This document shows, piece by piece, positions 11,200-21,721 of a stretch of 64,000 bases of DNA (position 1 is the first letter of the stretch; every line of letters starts with the position of its first letter). The notes under the pieces were generated by a model. The model was not told the origin of the DNA. It did no database searches and worked only from the letters and a program-made list of their open reading frames with translations. Both the position numbers and the translations under genes were made by a program. The DNA is taken from positions 177,379,001 to 177,443,000 of the forward strand of contig NC_091246.1 of NCBI RefSeq assembly GCF_042477335.2, in the 5' to 3' direction. The DNA is from Ovis canadensis. Its lineage: Eukaryota; Chordata; Mammalia; Artiodactyla; Bovidae.

Positions 11200-11690
11200 A
11201 CTCGGCCTCAGTGCAGAAATGCCAAGGTGAATCTGAGACAGTTTTGGGTGAAGTAGAAAAGAATAGCTTTGTTGCTTTGCCAGGCAAAGGAGGACACAGG
11301 GAGCTCTTGCCCTCAAAATCTATATGTCCCATCCTGGGGGGATTTGATGATTATTTACAGCAACGGTTCCAGGGTGGGGTTGCTGATAAAGATTGATGTG
11401 TGTGCAGGGCCTGCACTCTAACCTGGCCTCAGATGGTCTCCTCATGAACTTCTGTGGTTCCAGAGGTTATCAAACTATGACATTCTTTCTGGAATGAAGA
11501 ATGCCTCAGTAAGCAGTTAACTAACATCTTCCATTTGCTGGGAGTTTTAGTTTTTCAGAAGAGCTCAAAGATATTGTTATGTATATCTCTTGAGGAGGAA
11601 CCAGGACCCTGCTCCCAAGGCTGTACTAGAGTTTCTTGACTGCCCCACCCTTGTCTCCACATCCCCTCCCTTCCCTGATTAGTAAATGTT
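11200..11690 (+). mobile_element. Probable old LTR-type repeat
   Basis: A dispersed-repeat pattern I recognise but cannot name: agctttgttgctttgccagg, gggggatttgatgattattt, gtctcctcatgaacttctgt, ctcttgaggaggaaccagga. The 61-codon frame within it is not a gene. Confidence 0.4.
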
Positions 11691-11691
11691 T

Positions 11692-11857
11692 GTTGCTGTT
11701 CAGTTGTTTGTTATTGTTCAGTCTGACCCTTTGCAACTCCATGGACTGTAGCATGCCAGGCTTCCCTGTCCTTCACCATCTCCTGGAGTTTGCTCAGACT
11801 CATGTCCATTGAGTCCATAAGAGTCTTCTCCAACACCACAGTTTGAAAGCAGTGCAT
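11692..11857 (-). mobile_element. BovB 3' end, internally deleted
   Basis: The blocks ttgttcagtctgaccctttg, ccatggactgtagcatgcca, tcagactcatgtccattgag, then a jump to agagtcttctccaacaccac. The middle part (mgs/ILKEI region) is missing. Confidence 0.85.
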
Positions 11858-11895
11858 GTGCAGAGTCTTAGCCACCAGACCACCAGAGAAGTCCT
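11858..11895 (-). mobile_element. CHR-type SINE 5' fragment
   Basis: The sequence gagtcttagccaccagacc, accagagaagtcc is the complement of a CHR head. It abuts the BovB fragment without spacer. Confidence 0.6.
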
Positions 11896-11937
11896 TCTCT
11901 GTGTGCTTTTTAACAGACTTAGGTCTGGAGAAGTAAG

Positions 11938-11970
11938 CGGGGGGCGGGGGGCGGGGGTGGGGGCGGGGGG
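11938..11970 (+). repeat. G-rich run, strong G-quadruplex candidate
   Basis: Five tracts of 5-6 G separated by single C or T bases over 33 bases. Confidence 0.65.
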
Positions 11971-12926
11971 TACAGGGAAAGAAACCTTTATTGAAGATGA
12001 GAAAACTTAGACTATTTATACCCTGTTCCAGATCTTCTTTATTATTTCACTTTAAACATGTTGATTAAAACTCCCATTTTCCATTTCTCTTTGTGTAAAA
12101 GTTTTTTAAAGCTATAAAGAGATAGTTATTTAAAGATATAAAGATATTACATTAGACAATTATTTAAATATACAAAAATCTGAAGGAGCTTTGAAATTAT
12201 ATAAAACTTACTGATGAAAGGCATTAATTTCATCTTCATGTGTTTATTTACCAAATCCACGGGAGTGCTTCTGCTGGCAGGAATGTGGACTTTATTTACA
12301 CTGAACTTCCAAAGGCTCCCCAAAGCAGTTGACCTTTCTTTATACTATTTGGCATCAACATGAAAAAAAAAATGTGCACACAATAAATATTTAACTTTCA
12401 AGTCATATTTTTCTTTTGATGTTTATCATAATTTCTGGGAGAAAATGTTTAGACCATGTTTTATCCTGAGTTCCCAGGTGATAGAGCCAGAGGCAAAACA
12501 TACAGACTAATATTTATCAAAGATTAAAATCTCCAGGGAACAGGAATAGAGACAAGGGTGGGGTGAAGGGGAGAAGCCAGCCGCCACCTGCTCCATCTCA
12601 AGGGTACTTTTCCAAGAAGTGTTTCAGAAGATGGAGACTCAAGATTGTCCACTACATGTAGGAGAAAGGAAGAAGACTGTACCGCTTCTCCACTTCCATT
12701 TCTCACTGGTCAAATGTTTGCATCTGAGTTTTGTGTTTACCTCCCTCACTGGCAGCTGTGCCTGCCTGAGTGGTCCGAGCATCCCCAGCTCTGCCAGGAG
12801 GAAGCCCAGCCAGGGCAGAGCTGTCAGATCACACTTGTGGAAAGTGAGATGGAGCACAAGCAGCCTCTGGGGCCAACCTAGTGCCCCAAAGCCTCATGGG
12901 AAGGCCAGGCTCCCAGGAACTTAAGT
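11971..12926. other. Intergenic, unique
   Basis: It is AT-rich to about 12500, then GC-richer with several overlapping open frames on both strands (12524-12924). No family match, no splice-site pair or poly(A) arrangement that would support a gene. Confidence 0.45.
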
Positions 12927-13203
12927 GGGACTTCCTGGTAGTCCAGTGGTTGAGAATCTGCCTGCCAACGCAGGGGACACAGGTTCAATCCCTGGTCAAT
13001 CCACATGCCACTGGGCAACTGAGCCAGTGTGCCACAGCTACTGAAGCCCACACACCCTAGAGCCTGTGCTCCAAGAGAAGCCACCACAGTGAGAAGCCTG
13101 TGAACCACAACTAGCACAAGCCCATGTGCAGCAGTGAAGACTCAGTGCAGCCAAAAATAAATAAAAATTTTAAAAGCCTTAAAAATTATTAAAAAAAAAA
13201 AAA
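12927..13203 (+). mobile_element. CHR-type SINE, long form
   Basis: The tRNA-like head gggacttcctggtagtccag, a body with accacaactagcacaagccc and gcagccaaaaataaataaa, and a poly(A) tail at 13191-13203. Confidence 0.93.
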
Positions 13204-13411
13204 GATTTTTAGATGGTGCTTAGAGGTGTCAGCTCAGAACATATGTAAGTATTTCAGGGATTATTTTACTTCACAAAAATATGGGTATATTTTCTGTATT
13301 ACTTTTCACGAAAATATAGTCCAAAACAATCCATCAAAATGGCACGCTTATGAATTCTTGTAGCATATATAGACATGGGACACTAAAAAACTATTGTTGA
13401 CTGAAAAATAA

Positions 13412-13735
13412 ATGCACAACTTACAAGGGAAAATTATGCTTTATTCAGTGGACTTGCTGAGGACTCAAGCTAGGGAGACAGCTTTTCAAATAGCTCTGAG
13501 GGACTGCTCCAAAGAGGTAAGGGAGAAGCCAGGATATAGGAGTTTTTGCAGCAAAAACCAGGTAGTTGGGACATCAATATTACTGTTGATTGAAGAAAAC
13601 TAGACATCACAAGTCAGTGAACTTGGAGCTTTTTGGTATATGGAAAGATCCAAGAATCTAGGTTCATTGAAATCATTCCTTTCATACACACCTTAATTTT
13701 CTAGGGCCAGGACCTGCTTTTCAAGTCCAGAATCC
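13412..13735 (+). mobile_element. Possible old LTR-type repeat
   Basis: The blocks ctctgagggactgctccaaa, gaagccaggatataggagtt and gcagcaaaaaccaggtagtt resemble a dispersed repeat; family uncertain. The 63-codon frame inside is not supported as a gene. Confidence 0.3.
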
Positions 13736-13894
13736 CCTCAGGGTGCACATTCCGGGGTGGCTTCAGGCGCTGCTGGCTACATGGCCCCAACATCCTTTGC
13801 TTTTGGATATGGCAGGTGACCTTCTTCATCCACACCATCCAGCCTTGAGTTTTCCAGATGCTGTGTCCATGTTTGTGGGCAGTGGCATTTCTAT

Positions 13895-14110
13895 ATCACT
13901 CATTCATTCAGCAAGCATGCTATTGAGCCTCTACTCTGTGCCAGCCTCTCTTTTAGGCTCTGGAGATAAATGATGAATGCAGACAACTCCTTAGCTCTTG
14001 TGGTGCTACATGCTAAGGGAAGAAGCAGTTAATAACCAAGTACACTCATAAAAAAAAATTCAGATGATGATAAGGGATACAAGAGAAATGTAACAGGGTG
14101 ATGGTTTTGT
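13895..14110 (-). mobile_element. L2 LINE 3' end remnant
   Basis: The complement of the L2 terminus: tcactcattcattcagcaag, gcctctactctgtgccagcc, aggctctggagataaatgat. Confidence 0.65.
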
Positions 14111-14505
14111 AGACTCTGAGATTCTAGATATGGGTTAACTTTTTCATGGCTGGTCACTGGTTTTCAACTCTTGCTATAAGTACAAGAGCATTGGCATGTC
14201 AATGCCTTTAGGCATTGAGGGGTGATTTTATCTTTTGTATCCTCAGTGTCTTCCTAAGAGTCCATTTAAGTATGTATGTTACTAAGAGACCGTCTTAGTC
14301 CAACAAAATAATGTCTTCTTGAGGAAAAGTGATATGATCATCTGAGCCATAAAAAGCCTTCTTTCAACACCCTCTCCCTACATCATACAAAGACTGAAGT
14401 TTCTGCCCAGGAAAGTGCCCTACGAGGTGCTCTGTAGTAAAAGTTCAATAGTTTCAGAAGAAGAATTTGGCCTGTCCATTTTAACCAATTTGTTCTTTCA
14501 TTATT

Positions 14506-14716
14506 AGTTGTTGTTTAGGTGCTAAATTGTGTCCGACTCTTTTTCTAGCCCATGGACTGCAACCCACTAGGCTCCTCTGTCCATGGGATTTCCCAGACAA
14601 GAATACTGGAGTGGGTTACCATTTCCTTCTCCAGGGGACCTTTCTGACCCAGGGATTGAACCTGGTTCTACTGCATTGCAGACAAATTCTTCATCGCTGA
14701 ACCACTGGGGAAGCCC
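14506..14716 (-). mobile_element. Bov-tA SINE
   Basis: The blocks ggtgctaaattgtgtccgac, aggctcctctgtccatggga and accactggggaagccc are complete and in order. Confidence 0.94.
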
Positions 14717-14819
14717 TAGATATATATTTGGAAAACAAAACTATTGCTAATTCTAAATAGTCTCTATTTTTAGACTTTGCTATTTTCCCTGCAGTGTACT
14801 CCTCACACTCTCAAAGGAA

Positions 14820-15004
14820 AGAGCAACTCTATAGACTGTAGCCCACCAGGCTCCTCTGTCCTTGGGATTCTCCAGGCAAGATTACTGGAGTGGGTTGCCG
14901 TTATCTTTACCAGGGGATCTTCCCAACCCAGGGATCGAACCCGTGTCTCCTGAGACTCTTGCTTTGACAGGTGGAGTTGTAACCACTGAGCCACCAGGGA
15001 AGCA
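14820..15004 (-). mobile_element. Bov-tA SINE
   Basis: The blocks gtagcccaccaggctcctct and gatcttcccaacccagggat run to the head complement ctgagccaccagggaagc. It lacks the last few bases of the 3' end. Confidence 0.93.
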
Positions 15005-15600
15005 CCACCCATCCATAGTTATGATTAATTCTTCTTGAAGTTGTCATTTTCACGAGATAGCTTACCCAAAATGTAAATGTTCTCTGAAGCTGTTTTAAAT
15101 ACTTTCATGACAAGTTCTGGAAATAAAGCCAAATACATAGGTGCCAATAACCCATTTCCATCATTTGTGAAATGGCTATAAGTGTAAGCATGTTGACTTT
15201 TACTTCATCTCTCATCTTATTACATTTTCCTCAGATTCAGAGGAAGCCACGATTGAATACTCACCTTAAAAAACGGGAGTATGGCTTCAGGCAGATTCTG
15301 CTGTGATAGGAATAGGCTCTGAAAACTACAAAGCACCCTTCTCAGAGTCCTGCTTTTGTGGCTGAAAAAAAGAAGAGAAATTCTGTGCGTATGTTTGAGA
15401 ATACGGACAATTAGCATCACAACCTTTTGCCAATTCTTCCATCATTGCTCCTCCAAGTTAGGATGATTAGCCCTACTTGGAAATTTCTGGAAAAGAAGTG
15501 GATTAGGGTAAGGGAAAAGATGGAGGTGAGAAAGTGCACCCATTCTCAAGCTAGTGCCTGCTGAAACCATGTTTTCCTCCATTCTTAGGCTCTCTTGAAT
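15005..15600. other. Intergenic, unique
   Basis: I see no named repeat or gene in this stretch. Confidence 0.5.
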
Positions 15601-16456
15601 GTCTTTCATTCATTCATTCATTCAACTAATATTAAGGGCCAGTATTAATCCCTATGAAAACCACTGAGGAATCAATGGTCAGTAAAATGAGCTTCATCCA
15701 TGCTCAGGGAGCTCTGTCTTGTATGGGCACCAAGCGGTGCACACATCGCTGCAGAAACGAATCTATAACTTGCCAGTCTCAGAGAACAAATGACTTGTTT
15801 GTTCTCAGAGCTATTCTCTGATCTTCCCCTGATGTGCTGCATTTTCTCCACCCTCTGGCTTTCTGGTCCATTCAGATGACAGAAAGTGCAGACTGGCAGG
15901 ATTGAAGGGTGGGAGGAGGGGAAAAGCCACAAGCTGCTTCTTTTCACTCACTCTGTCTTCCCTGGCTAGCCGGGGCTGTCACTCTAATTGTCCCACTTGG
16001 CTTCTTACCAGAGTTCCCAAGCCACTCTAGCTCCTCAGCTCTGATAACCGTATGCTTCCTCATCTCCTCTCCAGCCCCAGGGATGTCAAGGGCTTCCCAT
16101 AGTCACTTCCCCTGTGTCTAGCATCTCTGGAACCATTCTCTTCATTAAGTTCTTTCCAGCATGAGTTTCCTTCCTGGGGAATCACATAATATACACCCTG
16201 ATGATGGTCCAGAAAAGATATTTTGTACCAAGAGACTATATAATGAGAACTCTGTCATTGTCATGGTCAGAGGAAAGATGTTTTTGAGAAAGTGATGTTT
16301 GAGCTGAGATTTGAAGGCTGAAAACAGAGTTAAATAGGCAAAGGATGTGGGTAAGAGAGTTCCTAGGAGAGAGAGCAGCTCAGGCAAAGACCCTGGGTCA
16401 GAGGAGCTAAGAGCCATCTAGAAACATAATTAAGAACAGTGGTACCTGAGTGTTGT

Positions 16457-16668
16457 TGGCTGGTGGCTCAGTGGTAAAGAATCCACCTGCCAATATACAA
16501 GATGTAGGATTGATCCCTGGGTCAGGAAGATCCTCTGGAGGAGAAAATGGCAATCTCACTCCAGTATTCTTGCCTGGAGAATCCCATGGACAGAGGAGCC
16601 TGGTGAGCTGTAGTCCATGGGATCGCAATAGAGTTGGATGTGATTTAGCAACTAAACAACAACAGCAA
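16457..16668 (+). mobile_element. Bov-tA SINE
   Basis: The head ctggtggctcagtggtaaag, body cttgcctggagaatcccatg and an end running into aacaacaacagc are present. It sits in the L2 copy. Confidence 0.93.
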
Positions 16669-16841
16669 CCTGAGTATAGGGGGCAGCAAGAAGAAGGATG
16701 GATCCACAGAGTTAGAAACAGACGGGATCATGTTGAGGACCTCATTTGACAATGGGAAGCAACATAAAGGATTTAAGCAAAAGAACAATATAATATGCAT
16801 TTTAAAAAAAGTTTTCTAGTTTCCACATTTTATTAATTTAA

Positions 16842-16997
16842 AAAAATATCTATTATTTGACTGAACTGGATCTTAGTTGCAGCCTGCTAAATCTTTAGTT
16901 GTGGCATGTGGGATCTAGTTCCCTGGCCAGGAGTTGAACTCAGACTCCCTGCATTGGGAGTGTGGAGTATTAGCTACTGGACCACCAGGGAAGTCCT
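16842..16997 (-). mobile_element. CHR-type SINE
   Basis: The blocks ttgtggcatgtgggatctag, ttccctggccaggagttgaa and ggaccaccagggaagtcc are present. It sits in the L2 copy. Confidence 0.9.
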
Positions 16998-17118
16998 ACT
17001 TTATGCCACTCTGTCTATAGTGCAAAGGATATGAGAGAAGCGGCTGAGAATGGATTTGAGGAGGCTCATTAGGAGCAATAGCTCAGGCGAAAGGAGACAG
17101 CAGCCCCGGCAAAATGAT

Positions 17119-17718
17119 TTAGTTCAGTTCAGTTGCTCAGTCCTATCCAACTCTTTGCAACCCCGTGGACTGCAGTACTCCAGACTTCTCTGTCCATCAC
17201 CAATGTCCAGAGCTTGCTCAAACTCATGTCCATTGAGTCGGTGATGCCATCCAACCATCTCATCCTCTGTCATCCCACCATCTCATCCTCTGTCATTCCA
17301 CCGTCTCATCCACTGTCGTCCCCTTCTCCTCCTGCCTTCAATCTTTCCCAGCATCAGGGTCTTTTCCAATGAGTCAGTTCTTCACATCAGGTGGCCAAAC
17401 TATTGGAGTTTCAGTTTCACCATCAGTCCTTCTAATGAATATTCAGGACTGATTTCCTTTAGAATTGACTGTTGTATCTCCTTGCAGTCCAAGGGACTCT
17501 CAAGAGTCTTCTCCAACATCACAGTTCAAACGCATTGATTCTTTGGCACTCAAATTTCTTAATAGTCCAACTCTCACATCCATACATGACTACTGGAAAA
17601 ACCATAGCTTTGACTAGATGGACCTTTGTTGGCAAAGTAATGTCTCTGCTTTTTAATATGTTTTCTAGGTTGGTCATAGCTTTTCTTCCAAGGAGCAAGA
17701 GTCTTTTGATTTCATGGC
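17119..17718 (-). mobile_element. BovB LINE 3' end (right-way part of a 5'-inverted insertion)
   Basis: The complement of the BovB 3' end runs from agttcagttcagttgctcag to gatttcatggctgcagtcac, including a small tandem expansion of the catctcatcctctgtc unit at 17256-17318 (three imperfect copies). At 17718 it joins BovB sequence in the opposite orientation. Confidence 0.93.
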
Positions 17719-17976
17719 TGCAGTCACTATCTCAGATCATGAACTCCTTATTGCAAAATTCAGACTTATATTGAAGAAAGTAGGGAAAACTACTAGACCA
17801 TTCAGGTATGACCTAAATCAAATCCCTTATGATTATATAGTGGAAGTGACAAAGAGCAAAGGATTAGATCTGATTGACAGAGTGCCTGAAGAACTATGGT
17901 GGAGCAGAGAGTAAGAGAGAGAAAGAAAGAAAGAAAGACACGGGGTGACCAAGCTTTGGTGAGCAAGGCCCGTAAC

Positions 17977-18001
17977 TTTATTTTCAAAAATAACTTTTAT
18001 A
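17977..18001 (-). promoter_or_regulatory. LTR TATA box and poly(A) signal
   Basis: TATAAA on the minus strand (17996-18001) is followed 13 bases later by AATAAA (17977-17982), the spacing of a compact LTR promoter and poly(A) region. Activity is unknown. Confidence 0.5.
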
Positions 18002-18809
18002 CCTTGACTTGTACATAGAGGGAAATGAAAGATGCAAGGTCATGCAGAATCAGCCCAAACACTCCAGCAGTTTTGCCCTTATTGAAACCAGGATTTTTTC
18101 TGCATACCTTTCCCATAAACAATGTTGTGTACATTATCTTCTGGCCTTGGAGGCCTGTGGACATTTTATGACCCTCTTTTGATAAAGGCTGCTCAAACAG
18201 AAAACTTATTTTCCCTTGAAGTGTTTTTTCTTTATATTTCTAATCTATCTCAGCCTCAGAAAATATCAAACAGAGTTACATTTTCACGGAGCAAAGATGC
18301 AGTGGGTTACAAGAAAGAACCAATTAGCTCAAAGGTCTGATGTGGTTAATTCCAAGGTTACTGCTTGTTTTTCTTAAATTCCAACTATGCTAACTAATGC
18401 ACTCCCAGGTACAAGGGATAAGGGATATGGGAACTTAGCAGCAAGCATTGGCTCAACAGTGAAATCCTACACCAGCATTACTCTAATAGTTTTTAACTCT
18501 TTGAAAGGCTCTATATTTTTAGGCTTCCCGTGCCTCTTATAGTTGGGAGGGTGTGAATAATCATATGCGTAGCTTCATGAGTCTGGATAAACCTGTCAGG
18601 CAAGCTAGAATGCTAACAGGGGGGGTTGATTTGAAATATTTCTTTCATGTCCAGGAGACTTATTAGCTAGAGCCCTAAGTTGATTTTCTCCAGAGAAAGG
18701 TGGTCGGGGATAGCCCCCTGTTAATGTCAGAAGAGTTGGTGAAAGACATAAAATACTAAGGCAGACAGATTCCAGTTTTTGGGGTAGAAGCTCGAGCAAG
18801 TCTCTTCTG

Positions 18810-18907
18810 CATGACCTTGTCATGGGTGGGATTGGCCCAGGGAGTCCCTCGAGTCCTGAAGCCTTGCTTATCAGGTTTCCTTCACATGACCTTGTCATGG
18901 GTGGGAT
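18810..18907 (-). repeat. Duplicated 23-base module in the LTR
   Basis: Identical 23-base copies lie at 18810-18832 and 18885-18907, 75 bases apart. Each holds the inverted repeat catgac-ctt-gtcatg, and on the minus strand each reads ACAAGGTCATG. Confidence 0.9.
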
Positions 18908-19535
18908 CTCCTGTGCTGGCTCCCGGCAATCAAGATCATTCCCAAGAAAAAGAAAGGCAAAATGGTTGTCTGAGGAGGCCTTACAAATAGCTGAGAAAAG
19001 AAAAGAAGCAAAAGGCAAAGGAGAAAAGAAAGATACACCCATTTGAATGCAGAGTTCCAAAGAATAACAAGAGGAGATAAGAAAGACTTCCTCAATGATC
19101 AATGCAAAGAAATAGAGGGAAACAATAGAATGGGAATGACTAGAGATCTCTTCATGAAAATTAGAGATACTAAGGGAACATTTCATGCAAAGATGGGCAC
19201 AATAAAGGACAGAAATAGTATGGACCAAACAGAAACAGAAGATATTAAGAAGAGGAAAAAGGATTAGAAATGGAGAAAAATGAATGGACTTAAGAGACAT
19301 TTAGGAGATCAGTCAACAGGATCAGGTGATTGATGACTTAGGTAGGGTGATGGAGAGAGGGACTCCAAGGATGACTTCTGGGGTTTGGCTTACATGGTGG
19401 GGTAGATGAATAGTGTGCCATTCACCAGGACAGCAAACACTGGAGGAGGAATGGGCCTTGTAGGCACAGAGAGGGTGAGGAGAAGTCAGATCAAGTGTTT
19501 GGTTTTGCTTACATTTAATTTATAAGTGCCTTCAT

Positions 19536-20190
19536 TTCAGTTTAGTTCAGTCACTCAGTCATGTCCGACTCTTTGTGACCCCATGAATCACAGCACGCCA
19601 GGCCTCCCTGTCCATCACCAACTCCCAGAGTTCATTTGAGTCGGTGATGCCATCCAACCATCTCATCCTCTGTCGTCTCCTTCTCCTCCTGCCTCCAATC
19701 CCTCCCAGCAACAGAGTCTTTTCCAATGAGTCAACTCTTCACATCAGGTGGCCAAAGTAATGGAGTTTCAGCTTCAGCATCACTCCCTCCAAAGAAATCC
19801 CAGGGCTGATTTCAGAATGGACTGGTTGGATCTCCTTGCAGTCCAAGGGACTCTCAAGAGTCTTCTCCAACATCACGGTTCAAAAGCATCAATTCTTCGG
19901 TGCTCAGCTTTCTTCACAGTCCAACACTCACATCCATACATGACCACTGGAAAAACCATAGCCTTGACTAGACGGACCTTAGTCAGCAAAGTAATGTCTC
20001 TGCTTTTAAATATGCTATCTAGGTTGGTCATAACTTTTCTTCCAAGGAGTAAGTGTCATTTAATTTCATGACTGCAATCACCATCTGCAGTGATTTTAGA
20101 GCCTATTACCCATGAAGTGATGGGACCAGATGCCATGATCTTCGTTTTCTGAACGTTGAGCTTTAAGCCAACTTTTTCACTCTCCTCTTT
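19536..20190 (-). mobile_element. BovB LINE 3' end
   Basis: The complement of a BovB 3' end from gtttagttcagtcactcagt to agccaactttttcactctcc. A short mini-frame break lies at 20060-20110. It sits in the L2 copy, 270 bases from the 5'-inverted BovB. Confidence 0.94.
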
Positions 20191-20280
20191 CTAGCAATAT
20201 CCAAATGTATTTGTCTCTAGTAAGTAGATGGATAGATGGGGCTGGAGCAAATTGGTGACAGATTCCTATTTCTTCACTCC

Positions 20281-20690
20281 CTTGAAATAGGATTTTATAC
20301 TCACGCCCTTTGCCATGTAACTTTGAAGTGACTTTCCCAGAGGGAGGAGCATATTTCTTTCACTGATCTTGGCCTTGGCCATGTAACTTTTTTTGATCAA
20401 TATAATTTTGGTGGACAAGCTGTAAACAGAGACTTTCACATTTGGCTTGACTTCTTGTGTTCTTCTGATCTAACATGAAAGAGTATGTTTGGGGGATCCT
20501 TGGCCCTCCAGTCTAATCCCCAGAATGAAGCCATATGGAGTTGACCTGAACACAACCTGAAGCCTGGGTCCAGCCTGGGTCCAGCCTGTCTCAGCTGAGC
20601 GCCACCTTGTTCAGCTGATCTGAAGACCTGTGAGCATTGCTGAAAACCACTGAGATGTTGAAGTTGTTATGCATCAGAAACCAAAGAATA
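20281..20690 (+). mobile_element. MLT1-type MaLR LTR remnant
   Basis: The blocks agactttcacatttggcttg, acttcttgtgttcttctgat, gctgagcgccaccttgttca and gaagacctgtgagcattgct follow the MLT1 pattern. A small tandem repeat of cctgggtccag occurs at 20563-20587. Confidence 0.6.
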
Positions 20691-21004
20691 TTGTTCAAAC
20701 AAAAGGACCAGACAGGATTCAAATGGACATGTACATGGTAATTATAACCATGGTATAGATGAGAACTTCCAGGGATCACATCTATTATGGAATTTGGGGG
20801 CATGTTCATTTAGGATAAGGCTGGACAAAGTTTTCTTTGTACTCCAACTAGGCTCATCATCAGGTACTCTGGCTCCAAAAGTGTCACTGCATTCACACCC
20901 AAACCCTGCATTCTTTATCCATCTTTTGACATACACATTTACAGTGCATTCTAACCGACCATATATTTTTGAGTGGTAATGGCTCTGCCTTTCAAATATT
21001 TGCT
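20691..21004. other. Unassigned stretch with a 100-codon minus frame
   Basis: The minus frame 20742-21044 has normal-looking protein composition (KRWIKNAGFGCECSDTFGAR) but begins in a lysine-rich run that comes from an A/T tract and ends without splice or poly(A) support. I do not recognise it. It may be an old transposon or retrocopy fragment. Confidence 0.3.
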
Positions 21005-21365
21005 TTTTTTTTTTCTTAAAAAATTTTTTTGTGGTAAAAATCATATAATATAAAACGTACTCCTTTAATCATATTTAACTGTACAGCTCAGGGGCAATAA
21101 ATGTATTCACAATGTCTTGCAACTCTCACCATCATCCAACTCTCAAATTTTTCACTATCCTAAACTGAAACTCTGTTCCATTCAACCACTAACCACCCAT
21201 TCGCTTTCTTCTGATTCTACCCCTGGTATCTACCAGTATGCTTTCTGATTCTATGAATTTGACTATTATAGAAATCTCATATATGTGGAATCAAACAGTT
21301 TTTGTCTGCACCGAATGTATATTGAAATGTATTTTTAAGATAATCTAACAAACATTTGCTTTTTC
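21005..21365 (-). mobile_element. Old L1-type LINE remnant
   Basis: The pattern gtggtaaaaatcatataata, aactgtacagctcaggggca, ctaaactgaaactctgttcc and atgaatttgactattataga is a common complemented L1 3' sequence. It ends at an A/G homopolymer junction (21369-21391). Confidence 0.6.
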
Positions 21366-21721
21366 TTTAAAAAAAAATTGGGGGGGGGGGGTGCATACAC
21401 ACACTGCTTTACTTATTTATTTTTGGCTGCACTTGGTCCAGCAATGGTGTCAGGAGTTCTCTGACACAAACTATTGTGTGTGACACATCTCTACAATTCA
21501 ATTCGATTCTGACGCTGTCTCTTTGGAGAGGAGATAACATCAGATTCCAGTGGGTAAGGGCTCAGTCCCATGGGTCTGTCCCCCCACACTCAGATGCCAC
21601 TTGCCAGGTCCAGGTTGTCACCTGTGCAAGTTCCAACAATCCTCTCCTTGGGTTTGATTGATTTGTTAGAGCAGCTCCCAGAACTCAGAGAAACATTATA
21701 CTTACAAGATTACATGTTTGT

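Larger units (their letters stand above)
17898..18928 (-). mobile_element. Solo endogenous-retrovirus LTR inserted in BovB
   Basis: About 1.03 kb interrupts collinear BovB sequence. Read on the minus strand it begins TGCCGGGAGCCAGC and has a TATA box (17996-18001), an AATAAA (17977-17982) and a pyrimidine-rich end (tttctttctttctctctc). The organisation suggests a class II (betaretrovirus-like) LTR. There is no internal retroviral region. I could not find a matching target-site duplication, and about 35 bases of BovB seem lost at the site. A 77-codon-scale and a 231-codon minus frame (18605-19300) only cross it by chance. Confidence 0.75.
17719..19265 (+). mobile_element. BovB LINE, inverted 5' part, split by an LTR
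   Basis: Plus-strand BovB ORF2 sequence: DHELLIAKFRLILKKVGKTT and RPFRYDLNQIPYDYIVEV before 17897, then ERYTHLNAEFQRI-like and RDTKGTFHAKMG after 18929. Both pieces are collinear in one BovB. With 17119-17718 they form a single LINE with 5' inversion, as produced by twin priming. Stops and small indels disable the frame. Confidence 0.88.
15601..20280 (-). mobile_element. Fragmented L2 LINE acting as host for younger insertions
   Basis: L2 pieces appear in the right order for a minus-strand copy: the (ttca)n 3' terminus at 15606-15628, the block gatgtttgagctgagatttg at 16294, aaggatttaagcaaaagaac at 16767, gctgagaatggatttgagga at 17043, agacatttaggagatcag and tccaaggatgacttctgggg between 19297 and 19383, and atatccaaatgtatttg at 20196. 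The gaps are filled by a Bov-tA, a CHR SINE, an inverted BovB with an LTR, and another BovB. Confidence 0.65.

Noticed and set aside
12524..12924. Cluster of overlapping frames in a GC-richer patch
   Set aside because: Frames overlap on both strands, none resembles a known family, and no exon signals frame them.
18605..19300. 231-codon minus-strand frame, the longest in the window
   Set aside because: It runs across the boundary between the solo LTR and the BovB antisense strand, with hydrophobic low-information composition; it is a chance frame over two repeats.
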